64,000 bases of DNA, taken from Glossina fuscipes (lineage: Eukaryota > Arthropoda > Insecta > Diptera > Glossinidae). Position 1 is the first letter of the stretch; each line of letters opens with the position of its first letter. Below, piece by piece: positions 1-8,639 of this stretch. Both the position numbers and the translations under genes were made by a program. The DNA is taken from assembly GCF_014805625.2 (NCBI RefSeq), contig NW_023998605.1:215538-279537 (forward strand). Reading direction: 5' to 3'. The notes below the pieces were generated by a model. It was not told the DNA's origin, did no database searches, and saw nothing but the letters and a program-made list of their open reading frames with translations.

Positions 1-682
1 ATTTCACGAAAGCACTTCAACTTTCATAACCGAAGCCAGAGCTATCCATAAAAACAAATTCAAAACCGTTATTGTTACCGACAGTTTGTCTGTATTACAA
101 GCTACCCGGAACCCTTCGACTTCAAGATGGAGCACCATCAACAAATTAAGGAATATAATTACTACACCCGACGGAAAAATTAAAAAGTTATGGGTACCAA
201 GTCACATCGGTTTACTGGGAAATGAGCAGGCTGATCGAGCGGCAAAGTATGCTGCTTCTGCTCCTCTAATTATGGATGATGTCATGGAAAAGTTGGATCT
301 TCAAAGATACATTGGAAGAAAAGTTAAAGAGAAAATTGCAGAAGGAAATTTATAATACCATCATCAACACTACTCTTGCATTAACCCTCAATTAACTCCA
401 CCTCTATATCCAACAAATGTTGAGAAAACCAAGATCCAAACATTTTCGAGAATTCGCCTTGGTGCAACTCACCAATGGATCCTGAAGAAATCTTCTCCCC
501 CAATCTGCTGTTGTGGACAAACTCTTACTATAAAGCACATTCTCTGCGACTGCCTCAACTTTTCCTTGGTTAGAAGTATTGCATTTGGAACGATTAACCC
601 TTTGAACATTCTACAATCAGCTTCAGAACAGAATATCAATTCAATATTTTACTTTATTAATACTATTAAGCTTATTATCTAA
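1..682 (+). pseudogene. I-type non-LTR retrotransposon ORF2, C-terminal part (RNase H + zinc knuckle)
   Basis: This is the 3' end of a retrotransposon polyprotein; its 5' part lies outside the window. From base 2 the frame reads an RNase H domain with STFITEARAI (catalytic Glu), IVTDSLSVLQA (catalytic Asp) and WVPSHIGLLGNEQADRAAK (His and final Asp), up to a stop at 353-355. In another frame, from about 425 to the stop at 680-682, it continues with a cysteine/histidine knuckle, PICCCGQTLTIKHILCDC, which follows RNase H in I-like elements. The frame change near 350 means this copy is disabled, unless it is a sequencing indel. RNase H normally removes RNA from the RNA/DNA hybrid during target-primed reverse transcription. 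The clade is inferred from domain order and the TAA tail. Confidence 0.8.
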
Positions 683-965
683 TATCCATTTATTTAAATT
701 AGAGCCGATAGCCTGTGTTGCTAGTGCTCAATGTCCTTTTTTTAGTCTAAGAATTCAATTCATTAGTCTACAATTAAAATAATAATAATAATATACATTA
801 CTTTTTTAATACTACTAAGCTCATTATCTAATGTACATTTTATTATTTTTTTTTTTTAATTAGAGCCGATAGCCTGTGCTGCTAGTGCTTAGTGTCTTTT
901 TTTTAGTCTAAGAATTCATTTCGTTAGTCTAAAATTAAAATAATAATAATAATAATAATAATATA
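597..965 (+). repeat. Duplicated 3' UTR/TAA tail of the non-LTR element
   Basis: The end of the element is present twice in tandem. Copy one (597-795) and copy two (about 792-965) both read ...aatactactaagctcattat, then GAGCCGATAGCCTGTG, then TTAGTCTAAGAATTCA, and finish in (TAA)n. A TAA-repeat end is typical of I-clade elements. The second copy is 5'-truncated and starts inside the TAA tract of the first. The same tail recurs at 23156-23250 (+) and 56554-56762 (-). Confidence 0.85.
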
Positions 966-1860
966 TATATATATACATATATATAAATAAAAATAAAAAA
1001 AATTACAATATTTATTAGTTTTATTAACTATACTAAAAATATTCATATAATAATTCTTTTTAATAAATTATATTATTAACAAATAAACCTTATTTTTAGA
1101 CTACCATACACATATTTTTCTTTGCCATTTATATTTCTGAAGTAAAAGTTTGCTAAACATGGGTTATCAGTGTTATCAATATCGTCCAAAGGCCGATTAC
1201 TATTTAAACGCAGGATAACCAAGTTGAATGAGCAAGGTTGAATGAGTTGGCTATGATTATATCAAGCACTTGAACTGTAAGTTCACTGGCAAATTCGCTA
1301 GAAGTGCCGGCGATAATAAATAATATTTAGGGTTGAAACGGCTTGACCGCACTCTCAACTGTAAGTTGATAATGAATAAATATGTACGTTAAAGAATCTT
1401 TTTACGCATAAAAATTATAATTAAAGTTTTCAAAGTTTTCTGGCTGGAAAATGGTTTTCAAATAGCCAAATAATGGTATTTGGCTATTTCTTTTGTACTA
1501 ATATAAAACAATAAGAAGAAGAAACAATAAGAATGTGCGGAAAATGAAGAGAGCACAGAGTTGCTTGCAATAAATAAGAAAAATAGTCAAAAAGTAGCAA
1601 CGCAGTCGTCATTCACCTCTGTTAAATGGCAAACAAGTAGGAGACACGGCTGTTAAGCCGTCGGGTAAACGCAGTTATGTAAGAAAGATCTGTTAAAATG
1701 ACGAAACAATCAAAGCTTTTGAAAAATGTATGATTAGTTCACGTCTTCTTTGCAGGCATACGTATTGGGAAAATACTAATCAGACAAATAAACAAACGGA
1801 AGAACCAGAATTGTATTATCTACGATTGCCAAAGTGGTATTAGATGTGGTAGTTGAACGT
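966..1860. other. AT-rich intergenic stretch, nothing recognised
   Basis: There is an AT dinucleotide and A-rich run next to the retroelement tail (961-1100), then unique-looking AT-rich sequence. No reading frame, RNA gene or repeat was recognised. Confidence 0.5.
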
Positions 1861-2020
1861 TTTCAATTAATTAATGTTGTAAGGAAGCGATTTTGCTTCC
1901 TTACGAAATACAAGCCCGTCCGCCTTAGACATCTATCCCCAATCCGCATCCAGCAAGTCCGATCTGTTCGCGCATGCCGTTCTGTGAGGAATACACGGAC
2001 AGCCCCCTCCAATATCAGAA

Positions 2021-2320
2021 TAATAAAACACACACTAAGTATACCTATCCCTTGTACAGATAAAATCATAATATCACACACTAATACTCCGATACCTTGT
2101 AAAGATAAAATCATAAAACACACACTAAGTATACCTATACTTTGTACAGATAAAATCATAATATCACACACTAATATACCGATACCTTGTAAAGATAAAA
2201 TCATAAAACACACACTAAGTATACCTATCCCTTGTACAGATAAAATCATAATATCATACACTAATACTCCGATACCTTGTAAAGATAAATTCATAAAACA
2301 CACACTAAACATGCCTATAC
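2021..2320. repeat. 90-bp tandem repeat (two diverged 45-bp halves), about 3.3 copies
   Basis: Units start at about 2025, 2115, 2205 and 2295. Each 90-bp unit is two related 45-mers: one carries ACACACACTAAGTATACC and TTGTACAGATAAAATCAT, the other ACACACTAATACTCCGATAC and TTGTAAAGATAAAATCAT. Because 90 is a multiple of three, long open frames run through the array on both strands (1834-2403 + and 1863-2456 -). Neither frame resembles a protein family, and I treat them as a by-product of the repeat. Confidence 0.9.
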
Positions 2321-2466
2321 CTGGTAACGAGAAAAATGTCGAAACACCTATTGTACAGGCCCACGTGAGTTTATTCATAGAAACACACACCACATGTGTG
2401 TAAAGAGAGAAGTACAAGCACATAGTGAGTATGCCTCTGTAAAACCACAGAAGCACACCACAGCAC

Positions 2467-2780
2467 AGATTAAGAACCCCAGTGTACCAAAAAGCTTAGA
2501 TCCAAATGTCAAAATGTAATAGCGAAGTCAAGAACTCAATTAAAAGGAAAAAAAGCTCAGATCCAAGAAATTAAGAACCCCAGTGTACAAACAGCTTAGA
2601 TTCCAAAACCTCAAAATATTTGATAGCAGAGCCAAGAACCCAAATAAAAGAAAAACTTAGATGCAAGAAATCAATATGTTAAGAACCCAAGTAGAATCTC
2701 AAAATGTTTAAGAACTCGAAGGATAAATAAAAACTCAAAGTGCAAATACAAGTAAAATCCCAAAATGTTTAACAAATAGA
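2467..2780. repeat. Degenerate tandem repeat, about 100-105 bp unit
   Basis: The phrase TTAAGAACCC recurs at about 2470, 2571 and 2677. Each time it is followed by diverged versions of the same words (CAGTGTAC, GCTTAGAT, CCAAGAA, CTCAAAAT). The units are far more decayed than in the arrays on either side. Confidence 0.65.
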
Positions 2781-3344
2781 ATTGAACTTAGGCAGAAAAT
2801 CTATGCATGCAAAACAACTTCAGCAAGAATCTCTATGTGTAAAACTGCGCAGAATGTGTAGCACCGTTAGGGTAAACAAAACAAGCAGAATTGAACTTAG
2901 GTAGGAAAAGAAAACATACGATAATGCATAAACTGTACACAAAATGTACAAAGACACGAGCACACATGTAAAAAACACATAAAGCACATGTAAACACAGT
3001 GCACAAGCACTCACATACCTAACGGTGATCGAATCGCGCGATTTGGTACCTGAGTGCTTAGTGAGTAGGCATTTGAACAAACTTAGTAATAAGTTAGATG
3101 AAAGTTGATTAAGTTGTACATAAGTAGGATCATGCAAGTCGTAACTGAGGTTGCGACTGCAGCCAACCTAAGCTAAGCATACACATAAGCTTATGCAAAC
3201 ACATAGAACCTGTTGGCAATAGGACAAGCGAGCGAGACTCAGGCCATAAAAGAACAGTTCATCGCACAGGCTCGTTCATTTCGGTGTCATAGCTGCCTGG
3301 AGGTAAGTGGTTACAGACAATATGACAAATCTAATTTTTTTTTT

Positions 3345-3872
3345 GACATTACGGATAGGGGATGTGACGGTTAGTATTAATCGCCATCATTGAAAGACTT
3401 TGCAGGACAAATGACATTACGGATAGGGGATGTGACGGTTAGTATTAATCGCCATCCCTGAAAGACTTTGCAGGACAAATGACATTACGGATAGGGGATG
3501 TGACGGTTAGTATTAATCGCCATTCCTGAAAGACTTTGCAGGACAAATGACATTACGGATAGGGGATGTGACGGTTAGTATTAATCGCCATCCCTGAAAG
3601 ACTTTGTAGGTCAACTGACATCACGGATAGGGGATGTGACGGTTAGTATTAATCGCCATCCTTGAAAGACTTTGTAGGACAGCTGACATCACGGATAGGG
3701 GATGTGACGGCTGGTATTAATCGCCATCCCTGAAAGACTTTGTAGGTCAACTGACATCACTGATAGGGGATGTGACGGTTAGTATTAATCGCCATCCTTG
3801 AAAGGCTTTGTAGGACAGCTGACATCACGGATAGGGGATGTGACGGTTAGTAATAAGACTGGGTAGAACAAC
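3345..3872. repeat. 68-bp tandem repeat, about 7.8 copies
   Basis: Units start exactly at 3345, 3413, 3481, 3549, 3617, 3685, 3753 and 3821, a fixed 68-bp period. Each holds GACATTACGGATAGGGGATG, TTAGTATTAATCGCCATC and GAAAGACTTTG. The last unit is 16 bp short and is followed by a weakly similar partial copy (GACATTATGGATGAGGGATG at 3873). Similarity is very high, with only a few substitutions per unit (for example GCAGG to GTAGG from the fourth copy on), so the expansion looks recent. No spacer variation of the CRISPR kind is present. Confidence 0.95.
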
Positions 3873-4328
3873 TGACATTATGGATGAGGGATGTACAGGC
3901 TAACTGAGGAACATTTTGTCTTTGTATTAACCGACGAGTAGCGAAACGGGGACACCCCGGCGGCAGCTATGACACTGGCAGCGTATTCGGTCCTTTTCTT
4001 TCAGCGCCCGCGATCTTAAAAGCGTAACAAGAAAAGAAGTGCAAGTTCCAAACTTACAAGTAAACGAAAAAAACAAACCGGTAAAAGCACGACAAGTCGG
4101 GACACCCCGCTGGTTGCTTGACATAGCCCAGTTCTATACAAATTGCTGTACTTCTATCCAGTAAAGAGGAAAGAATAAATCTAGGAAACTAAACATCATT
4201 CCCCCCGAAGGTCCTGATTATTTTTCTAAATTTTCTTGCAACGAATCCTGGATTGACTGAGTCATACCCCGCCTAAGGAAACTCGTTACAATGTTTTTAA
4301 ATCATTGTTTTCCTCTTAATATTTTTAG

Positions 4329-4465
4329 GAATTTCTATGCAACTAGCTTTAAATCCAAATTCAGATACAGATTGTTTATTCTTGTTAAGATGGGATGAGA
4401 GGAGCAGGAATATAAAACGCGGTGTCATTGTATCTCTCATTTCGCCTAAAGATCCTATTATTAAA
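4329..4465 (+). CDS. IMMP2L: One exon of a mitochondrial inner membrane peptidase subunit 2-like gene
   Basis: The exon has an AG acceptor at 4327-4328 and a GT donor at 4466. It encodes GISMQLALNP at the start, LFLLRWDERSRNIKRG in the middle and VIVSLISPKDPIIK at the end. In IMMP2L/signal peptidase family S26 the SM motif carries the nucleophilic serine (codon 4334-4336), and the lysine of the IIK(R) motif completes the Ser-Lys dyad (codon 4463-4465). The enzyme cuts sorting signals from intermembrane-space proteins at the outer face of the inner mitochondrial membrane. The SPKDP-IIK junction looks about three residues shorter than in the Drosophila protein as I recall it. No upstream membrane-anchor exon or downstream substrate-pocket exon was found nearby, so this is either one exon of a gene with long introns or a stranded fragment. 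Confidence 0.7.
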
Positions 4466-4567
4466 GTAGAATATTTCACATACACAATACCGAATCAAAA
4501 CTTATATTTTTCCACTAAATATACATATGTTTAGAATAAAATTAACGCTTAATATAATAATAATAAT

Positions 4568-5896
4568 TTACAAGGAAATTTTCTCACACTGAAGAGTTTT
4601 TCGATAACAGAAGTAATCAACAAATACAGCGACAAGCAAGCCGCGGTTAAGGCTGTATGCCGTATGTCCAATTTTTAATAAGCTTTCTATACTCTCTTTC
4701 AATTCCTGAAAAGCGGCTTCAAAGTCCTCTTTTTCTTCTATATGATGCAAAAAAATGTGCACACGGCCGGCGAATAATTTGGTGTAAAGTTGCGATCTCA
4801 ATTTGGGCCCAGCGACTACTAACAGCGTTTCCAACAGCCTAACTGAACTTTGATGTTGAAAAACTTTCGGTGCATTGCTAATGTCTTTAAGCTTTCCTTC
4901 TTTTTCCGTTTCACCATATACGGCATTCGACAATCAGTCTTTGATTCATCGTTATCTTCTTTTTCGTGTTTTAAAAAAACTTCCAACGGCAGCTGTGTGC
5001 CAAACTGCTTTAGCATTTTTTTATCCAAAACCTTTAAAGCTATACAAATTGTATCAATTAAAGCTGAGTGTTTTTGATAAGGAAGATGTGGAAATTGTGG
5101 CCACATTTGTAAACGTTGAGCAAACTCTTTACACGTTTCATGTCATTCACTCGGCACACCATTATATATTTTGCGAATGTGTTTGTCTACCATTTTACTT
5201 TCAGAAAAGATTTTTTTTGGTTTATAAATGCCCGCCAAACTTAGTACGCACATTCGCATTATGTGATTGGCACAAAAATTCCAAACAATGTCCTCTAAAT
5301 TATTAAGCAAATAATTACTCGTTTCCAAGACAAAATTAGCGCAATTCCTCTTATGATCCTCTGAAAAAGTATTGTTACGATTATAGAATTCATCCGTAAA
5401 TTGTTCAATTTCCACTTTAGACTTTTTATGGGCTGAGTGGTCACTGACATTGAGGCTTTCTCCATCGACGAATCTCAAAAAGGCAATTTGTATTAATTTT
5501 TGCAATATATGAGAAGCAAAACTATCGGAGCATAAAGTTTTCAGCGAAGGCTTGAAAATACGATTCCTGTCTCTCTGCCTCTGCAAAGCCCAACAACGAT
5601 TCCAAAACTCTGCAAACAATTTGTATGGAAGATAACCTTACTCCTTGATCTTTTGTTTGGGCAAGAACATTATTGGCCATAGTTACTTCATCTTCTATGC
5701 TTTCAAAGCCGTTTTTTATGGCATCTAGTATATTACCGAAGTAAGAGAATTGCTCCTCATCAATTTGTGTTTTTCGGCCGAAAATTCCTTTCTTAGCCAA
5801 TCCGTGAGAATTGCTACGAAACCGGATATTTTTGTTCCAACATTTTTGTCTCGTTGGAAACGATTTTTTTCCGCTATTTGCGTTGCCGCTAAACAT
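4568..5896 (-). pseudogene. NOP9-like Pumilio-repeat protein, disabled copy
   Basis: NOP9 is a nucleolar Pumilio-repeat RNA-binding protein needed for 18S rRNA maturation. Reading leftwards from an ATG at 5896, the protein has the basic NOP9 start (LAKKGIFGRKTQIDEE), then YFGNILDAIKNGF, RLSSIQIVCRVLESLLGFAE, SDSFASHILQKLI, WPQFPHLPYQ and SVRLLETLLVVAGPKL. Lesions: a frame change near 5540-5550 between AENFM and CSDSF with no intron signals; an in-frame TGA at 5143-5145 just after GVPSE, with homology resuming in the same frame (KEFAQRL...); another frame change between about 4870 and 4930; an apparent loss of roughly 20 residues after KLFAGR; and an early end after LLKIGHT. No introns are visible. 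This could be a processed pseudogene or a decayed duplicate; pure sequencing error would need several independent errors. Confidence 0.75.
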
Positions 5897-6229
5897 TTTG
5901 CTAACCATAATTCGGTTAAAAATGAAATAAATGTGTATAAAAAATACCAAATTTTTATTTTAAAAATATAGTCTATTTTTCTTCTTGTACATTCAGAAAG
6001 TTGACGACAGATAATCCGCCGCGTTATAAAAAGAAGGCACAGGATGATCACAAAGTTCTTTATAAAATTGATAATAATAATTTTCGGTATTGGTTAACCT
6101 TAGAGTCTTATGATTATCCATTGACCCTAGTAAATGGTTCCACATTTCTTCGCTGGGCCAGATCCCCCAACAAATCCAAGCGGAGAGAGGTACATTCGTG
6201 CATCATCAGCAAATAAGTAAATGTTACAA

Positions 6230-6610
6230 TCGAGACAACAAGTGACTAAAAAAATGGATTTTTGACGGACCCAAGATGTAATCAAGCTGAATTCCGAAGA
6301 ATATTAACCAATTTTCCAAATAAGCTCTAATTAAGTTAATCGCAGACGAACTGAAGCCATGATAAAATACAACCTTTTGCAATAATTAGTTATGGTCAAC
6401 AGTATCAAAGGCCTTAGAGAAGTCAATCATAATAATAATGATCAAATCTCCTTTATCATACCTCGAACGAATGTCCTCTAAAACTCTAAAGACTGGCGTA
6501 CTTTACCTACGCCCAGGCTTATAATCTGGTTGATTACCACTATGTAAAGTCGTAGTATTCAAATGCAACCCAATCTAATCTGTTATCAGGCGTTAAAAGA
6601 TTTTTCACAG
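6230..6610 (-). pseudogene. Jockey/CR1-like reverse transcriptase fragment (motif A)
   Basis: Read on the minus strand, 6391-6426 encodes IDFSKAFDTVDHN, the palm motif A of non-LTR reverse transcriptases with its catalytic aspartate. It is followed, after an in-frame stop, by LLQKVVFYHGFSSSAINLI. Upstream, VLEDIRSRYDKGD fits the preceding helix. Stops and frame changes show that the fragment is dead. No 5' or 3' end of the element could be fixed. A related fragment lies at 62750-63620. Confidence 0.7.
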
Positions 6611-6712
6611 AGCAAGAAGAATGCTAATAAAGCGAAAGAAAGGATAGAAGACGCATTTATCATGAAGTTGTATTGAAACCAACAAAAGTAGAAATTTGTT
6701 CTGTTTTTATAT

Positions 6713-6802
6713 TAAATACTCGATGGAAGTTGTATTGAAACCAAAAAAAGTTGGAATCAGCTGCGTTTTTGTAAGAAATAATCTTTCTTACGTAAAAATT
6801 TG
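6713..6802 (+). repeat. Left arm of a 90-bp inverted repeat
   Basis: Its reverse complement, at roughly 80 percent identity by eye, is at 8534-8623. Shared blocks are GGAAGT, ATTGAAACCAAAA and TAAGAAATAATCTTTCTT. A partial extra copy of the arm (GAAGTTGTATTGAAACCA) sits 62 bp upstream at 6664. The 1.7 kb between the arms holds the RtcB fragment. The arms could be terminal inverted repeats of a DNA element or two opposed copies of a short repeat. Confidence 0.75.
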
Positions 6803-6879
6803 TAAAAAGTGTACATTTTCGTTCTGAATGTGTTCAAAATCAGGTTGGCATGCACTATAATCGATGTAAATTACATCAG

Positions 6880-7000
6880 ATGGACAACCAAACTTAGATC
6901 GATTCAGGAAATAATTCTAAATCGATCGGTATAATAAAAATAACCCCTTTTCAGTGTTACATACGTCCGCACTTACATAACTCTATATTGGGAAATGGTA
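6880..7000 (+). repeat. Dispersed repeat, GATCGATCGG family, copy 1
   Basis: Contains CTTAGATCGATTCAGGAAAT, AAATCGATCGGTATAATAAA and GTGTTACATACGTCCGCAC. The same ordered words occur at 21390-21575, 44525-44720 (-), 53215-53425 and, more decayed, 54100-54290. Confidence 0.75.
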
Positions 7001-7830
7001 TTGATTTTGAAGCACCATTCTTCGATTATCATAATGTAATTTTTCAAATTAGTTTTACTCTGAAATTAAATTTAATTATTTTTTCAAACACGCTTTTTAA
7101 AGAAAAATTCACTTTTTCTACACACTTATTTCCTTCATTTAACTACACAACTCGATGATTGCAGTGCAAAGTCTTAAGAAATTGGGTATTTAACTAGTTA
7201 GAAAATATTCAGTGTATTAAAGCAAAAAAATGATTCCTACTTGTCCTTTACAGTCAAGTCGAATTAAGATGAATTTACCTCCAGTTTTACTAATAATGAC
7301 AACCAAATGTTTGGAATTCGGTATTAGGCCTAAATCGTGGAGAAATCTTACACTTTGATAACGCGACCTTGCCCTACGGTAAACAATCGAATCTTTCTCA
7401 TCATGAAATGAGGCTAATAAAGGACGTCTACAAAACAATTGAATAACAAAAATTAATTTGAAGTATAATTCAATAAGAAATTTCAACGCACTCAACGGTT
7501 TGCAATTGATTGTAACAAGGACGCAACAGCAACGCACATCAAATTCGATTTTATATGCTTTCTATGTCGAATTTCGCTATTTTTTCAAAGTGTTTAGAAG
7601 TGTTTAAGACTGTTTAAGACTGCTTAATAAGATTTTATATTGTTTCTATGTCGAATTTCTCTATTTTTGATCGCAAATTTCTTTTGATCTCATTACCAAG
7701 TCAGCTTTAAAGTAAATAAACCGTCATTTACAAGTTGCATATAAAAATAGAAAAGGATTATCATCTTTTTTTAAATTAATTTACAATAACATTATTGCAA
7801 TTAATCCATTAATGGCATTAACGTGCCATC
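7001..7830. other. Interior of the inverted-repeat block, unassigned
   Basis: Holds a 106-codon open frame on the minus strand (7217-7537) that I do not recognise. There is also a short direct repeat with the words GATTTTATAT and TTTCTATGTCGAATTTC at about 7547-7587 and 7630-7670. Otherwise AT-rich and unremarkable. Confidence 0.4.
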
Positions 7831-7840
7831 CATGTTAAAA

Positions 7841-8276
7841 ACAAGTATTTACAATATCTTTTACATCTTTATAAGACTCGGGTGCCTCTTCCATAACGAG
7901 TTTAAGTGAAGCGCCACGTATTGCTCTTCCCATTTCTTCCAATCGTTCTAAAACGTCTTTATAGTCGAGATTTCATCGCGATTTGGCACGAGGTAACGCA
8001 CGGCCCTAGTTAAAAGTTATAATTATAAATCTGTTCTTTTTCACGTTAGTAAATAGATCTGCTTACCGCTCCGTGACATATAGAGCCAAATGTTTCCTGC
8101 ATGACCTTTGCTGTACCAGTTAAAACATAAGAGCAAGTTCCTATTGTGCCCCCAACCAAAACAGCAAAACAAGTTTGCCAGTAAGCTGATAATCTAGTGG
8201 TATCAAAGGATGACGTGGAGGAAATGCTCGCGTAGAACCTTTGAGATAGACCACCAATTTCTTTTCTTTACCATTT
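7841..8276 (-). pseudogene. RtcB: RtcB (RNA ligase) fragment, two exons, disabled
   Basis: RtcB (HSPC117 in animals) is the GTP/Mn-dependent ligase that joins tRNA exons and XBP1 mRNA. Two pieces of its C-terminal half are present. Exon A (8276-8067) reads [32 protein letters not shown] and then, after a frame change, [19 protein letters not shown] and [12 protein letters not shown]. It ends at a GT donor (8065-8066). A 61-bp intron follows, with its AG at 8006-8007. Exon B (8005-7841) reads GRALPRAKSR, then an in-frame TGA (7973-7975), then [35 protein letters not shown] and C. The frame change is consistent with a short insertion (near GTTTTGCTGTTTTG) in exon A. The usual C-terminus (HDAGIS...AVIKG) is missing. 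A retained intron argues against an mRNA-derived copy. Confidence 0.85.
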
Positions 8277-8533
8277 GCTTTTTTTCCGTAGGATGTTCAA
8301 AGGGAATGGGGCCAACAGCATCCATCCACACTTTATCCTTAAACTTTTATACATTCGTATATTCATAACAGATTAGATATAAGCCAAATATTATTGTTAT
8401 TGCATAAAGTATGGTATTTCGCCAGAAATCAGCTTTAGTTATTCTCGAGAGCCAGCGCTCAATTAAAAGTAAATGTTTTATCATTCGTATATTTCTTAAG
8501 TTTACGATGTAAAAAGCATTCCCCATGACATAT

Positions 8534-8623
8534 CAAATTTTTACGCAAGAAAGATTATTTCTTATAAAAACACAACGAAACTCAAATTGTTTTGGTTTCA
8601 ATGCGACTTCCACCGAGCATTTA
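8534..8623 (-). repeat. Right arm of the 90-bp inverted repeat
   Basis: This is the reverse-complement partner of 6713-6802. It contains AAGAAAGATTATTTCTTA and TTTTGGTTTCAATGCGACTT. No clear target-site duplication could be recognised outside the arms. Confidence 0.75.
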
Positions 8624-8639
8624 TTCGTATAAGATTTCC

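Noticed and set aside
3240..3300. ATAAAAG followed by TCATTTCGGTGTC, considered as a retroelement promoter
   Set aside because: A single TATA-like word without a supported transcription start, LTR ends or downstream coding region is too weak.
3345..3872. Regular direct repeats considered as a CRISPR-like array
   Set aside because: The whole 68-bp unit repeats without variable spacers, the genome is eukaryotic, and no cas genes exist nearby. It is a minisatellite.
7217..7537. 106-codon minus-strand frame inside the inverted-repeat block, considered as a transposase or another RtcB exon
   Set aside because: It matches no part of RtcB and shows no DDE or zinc-binding pattern. Kept only as unassigned interior.
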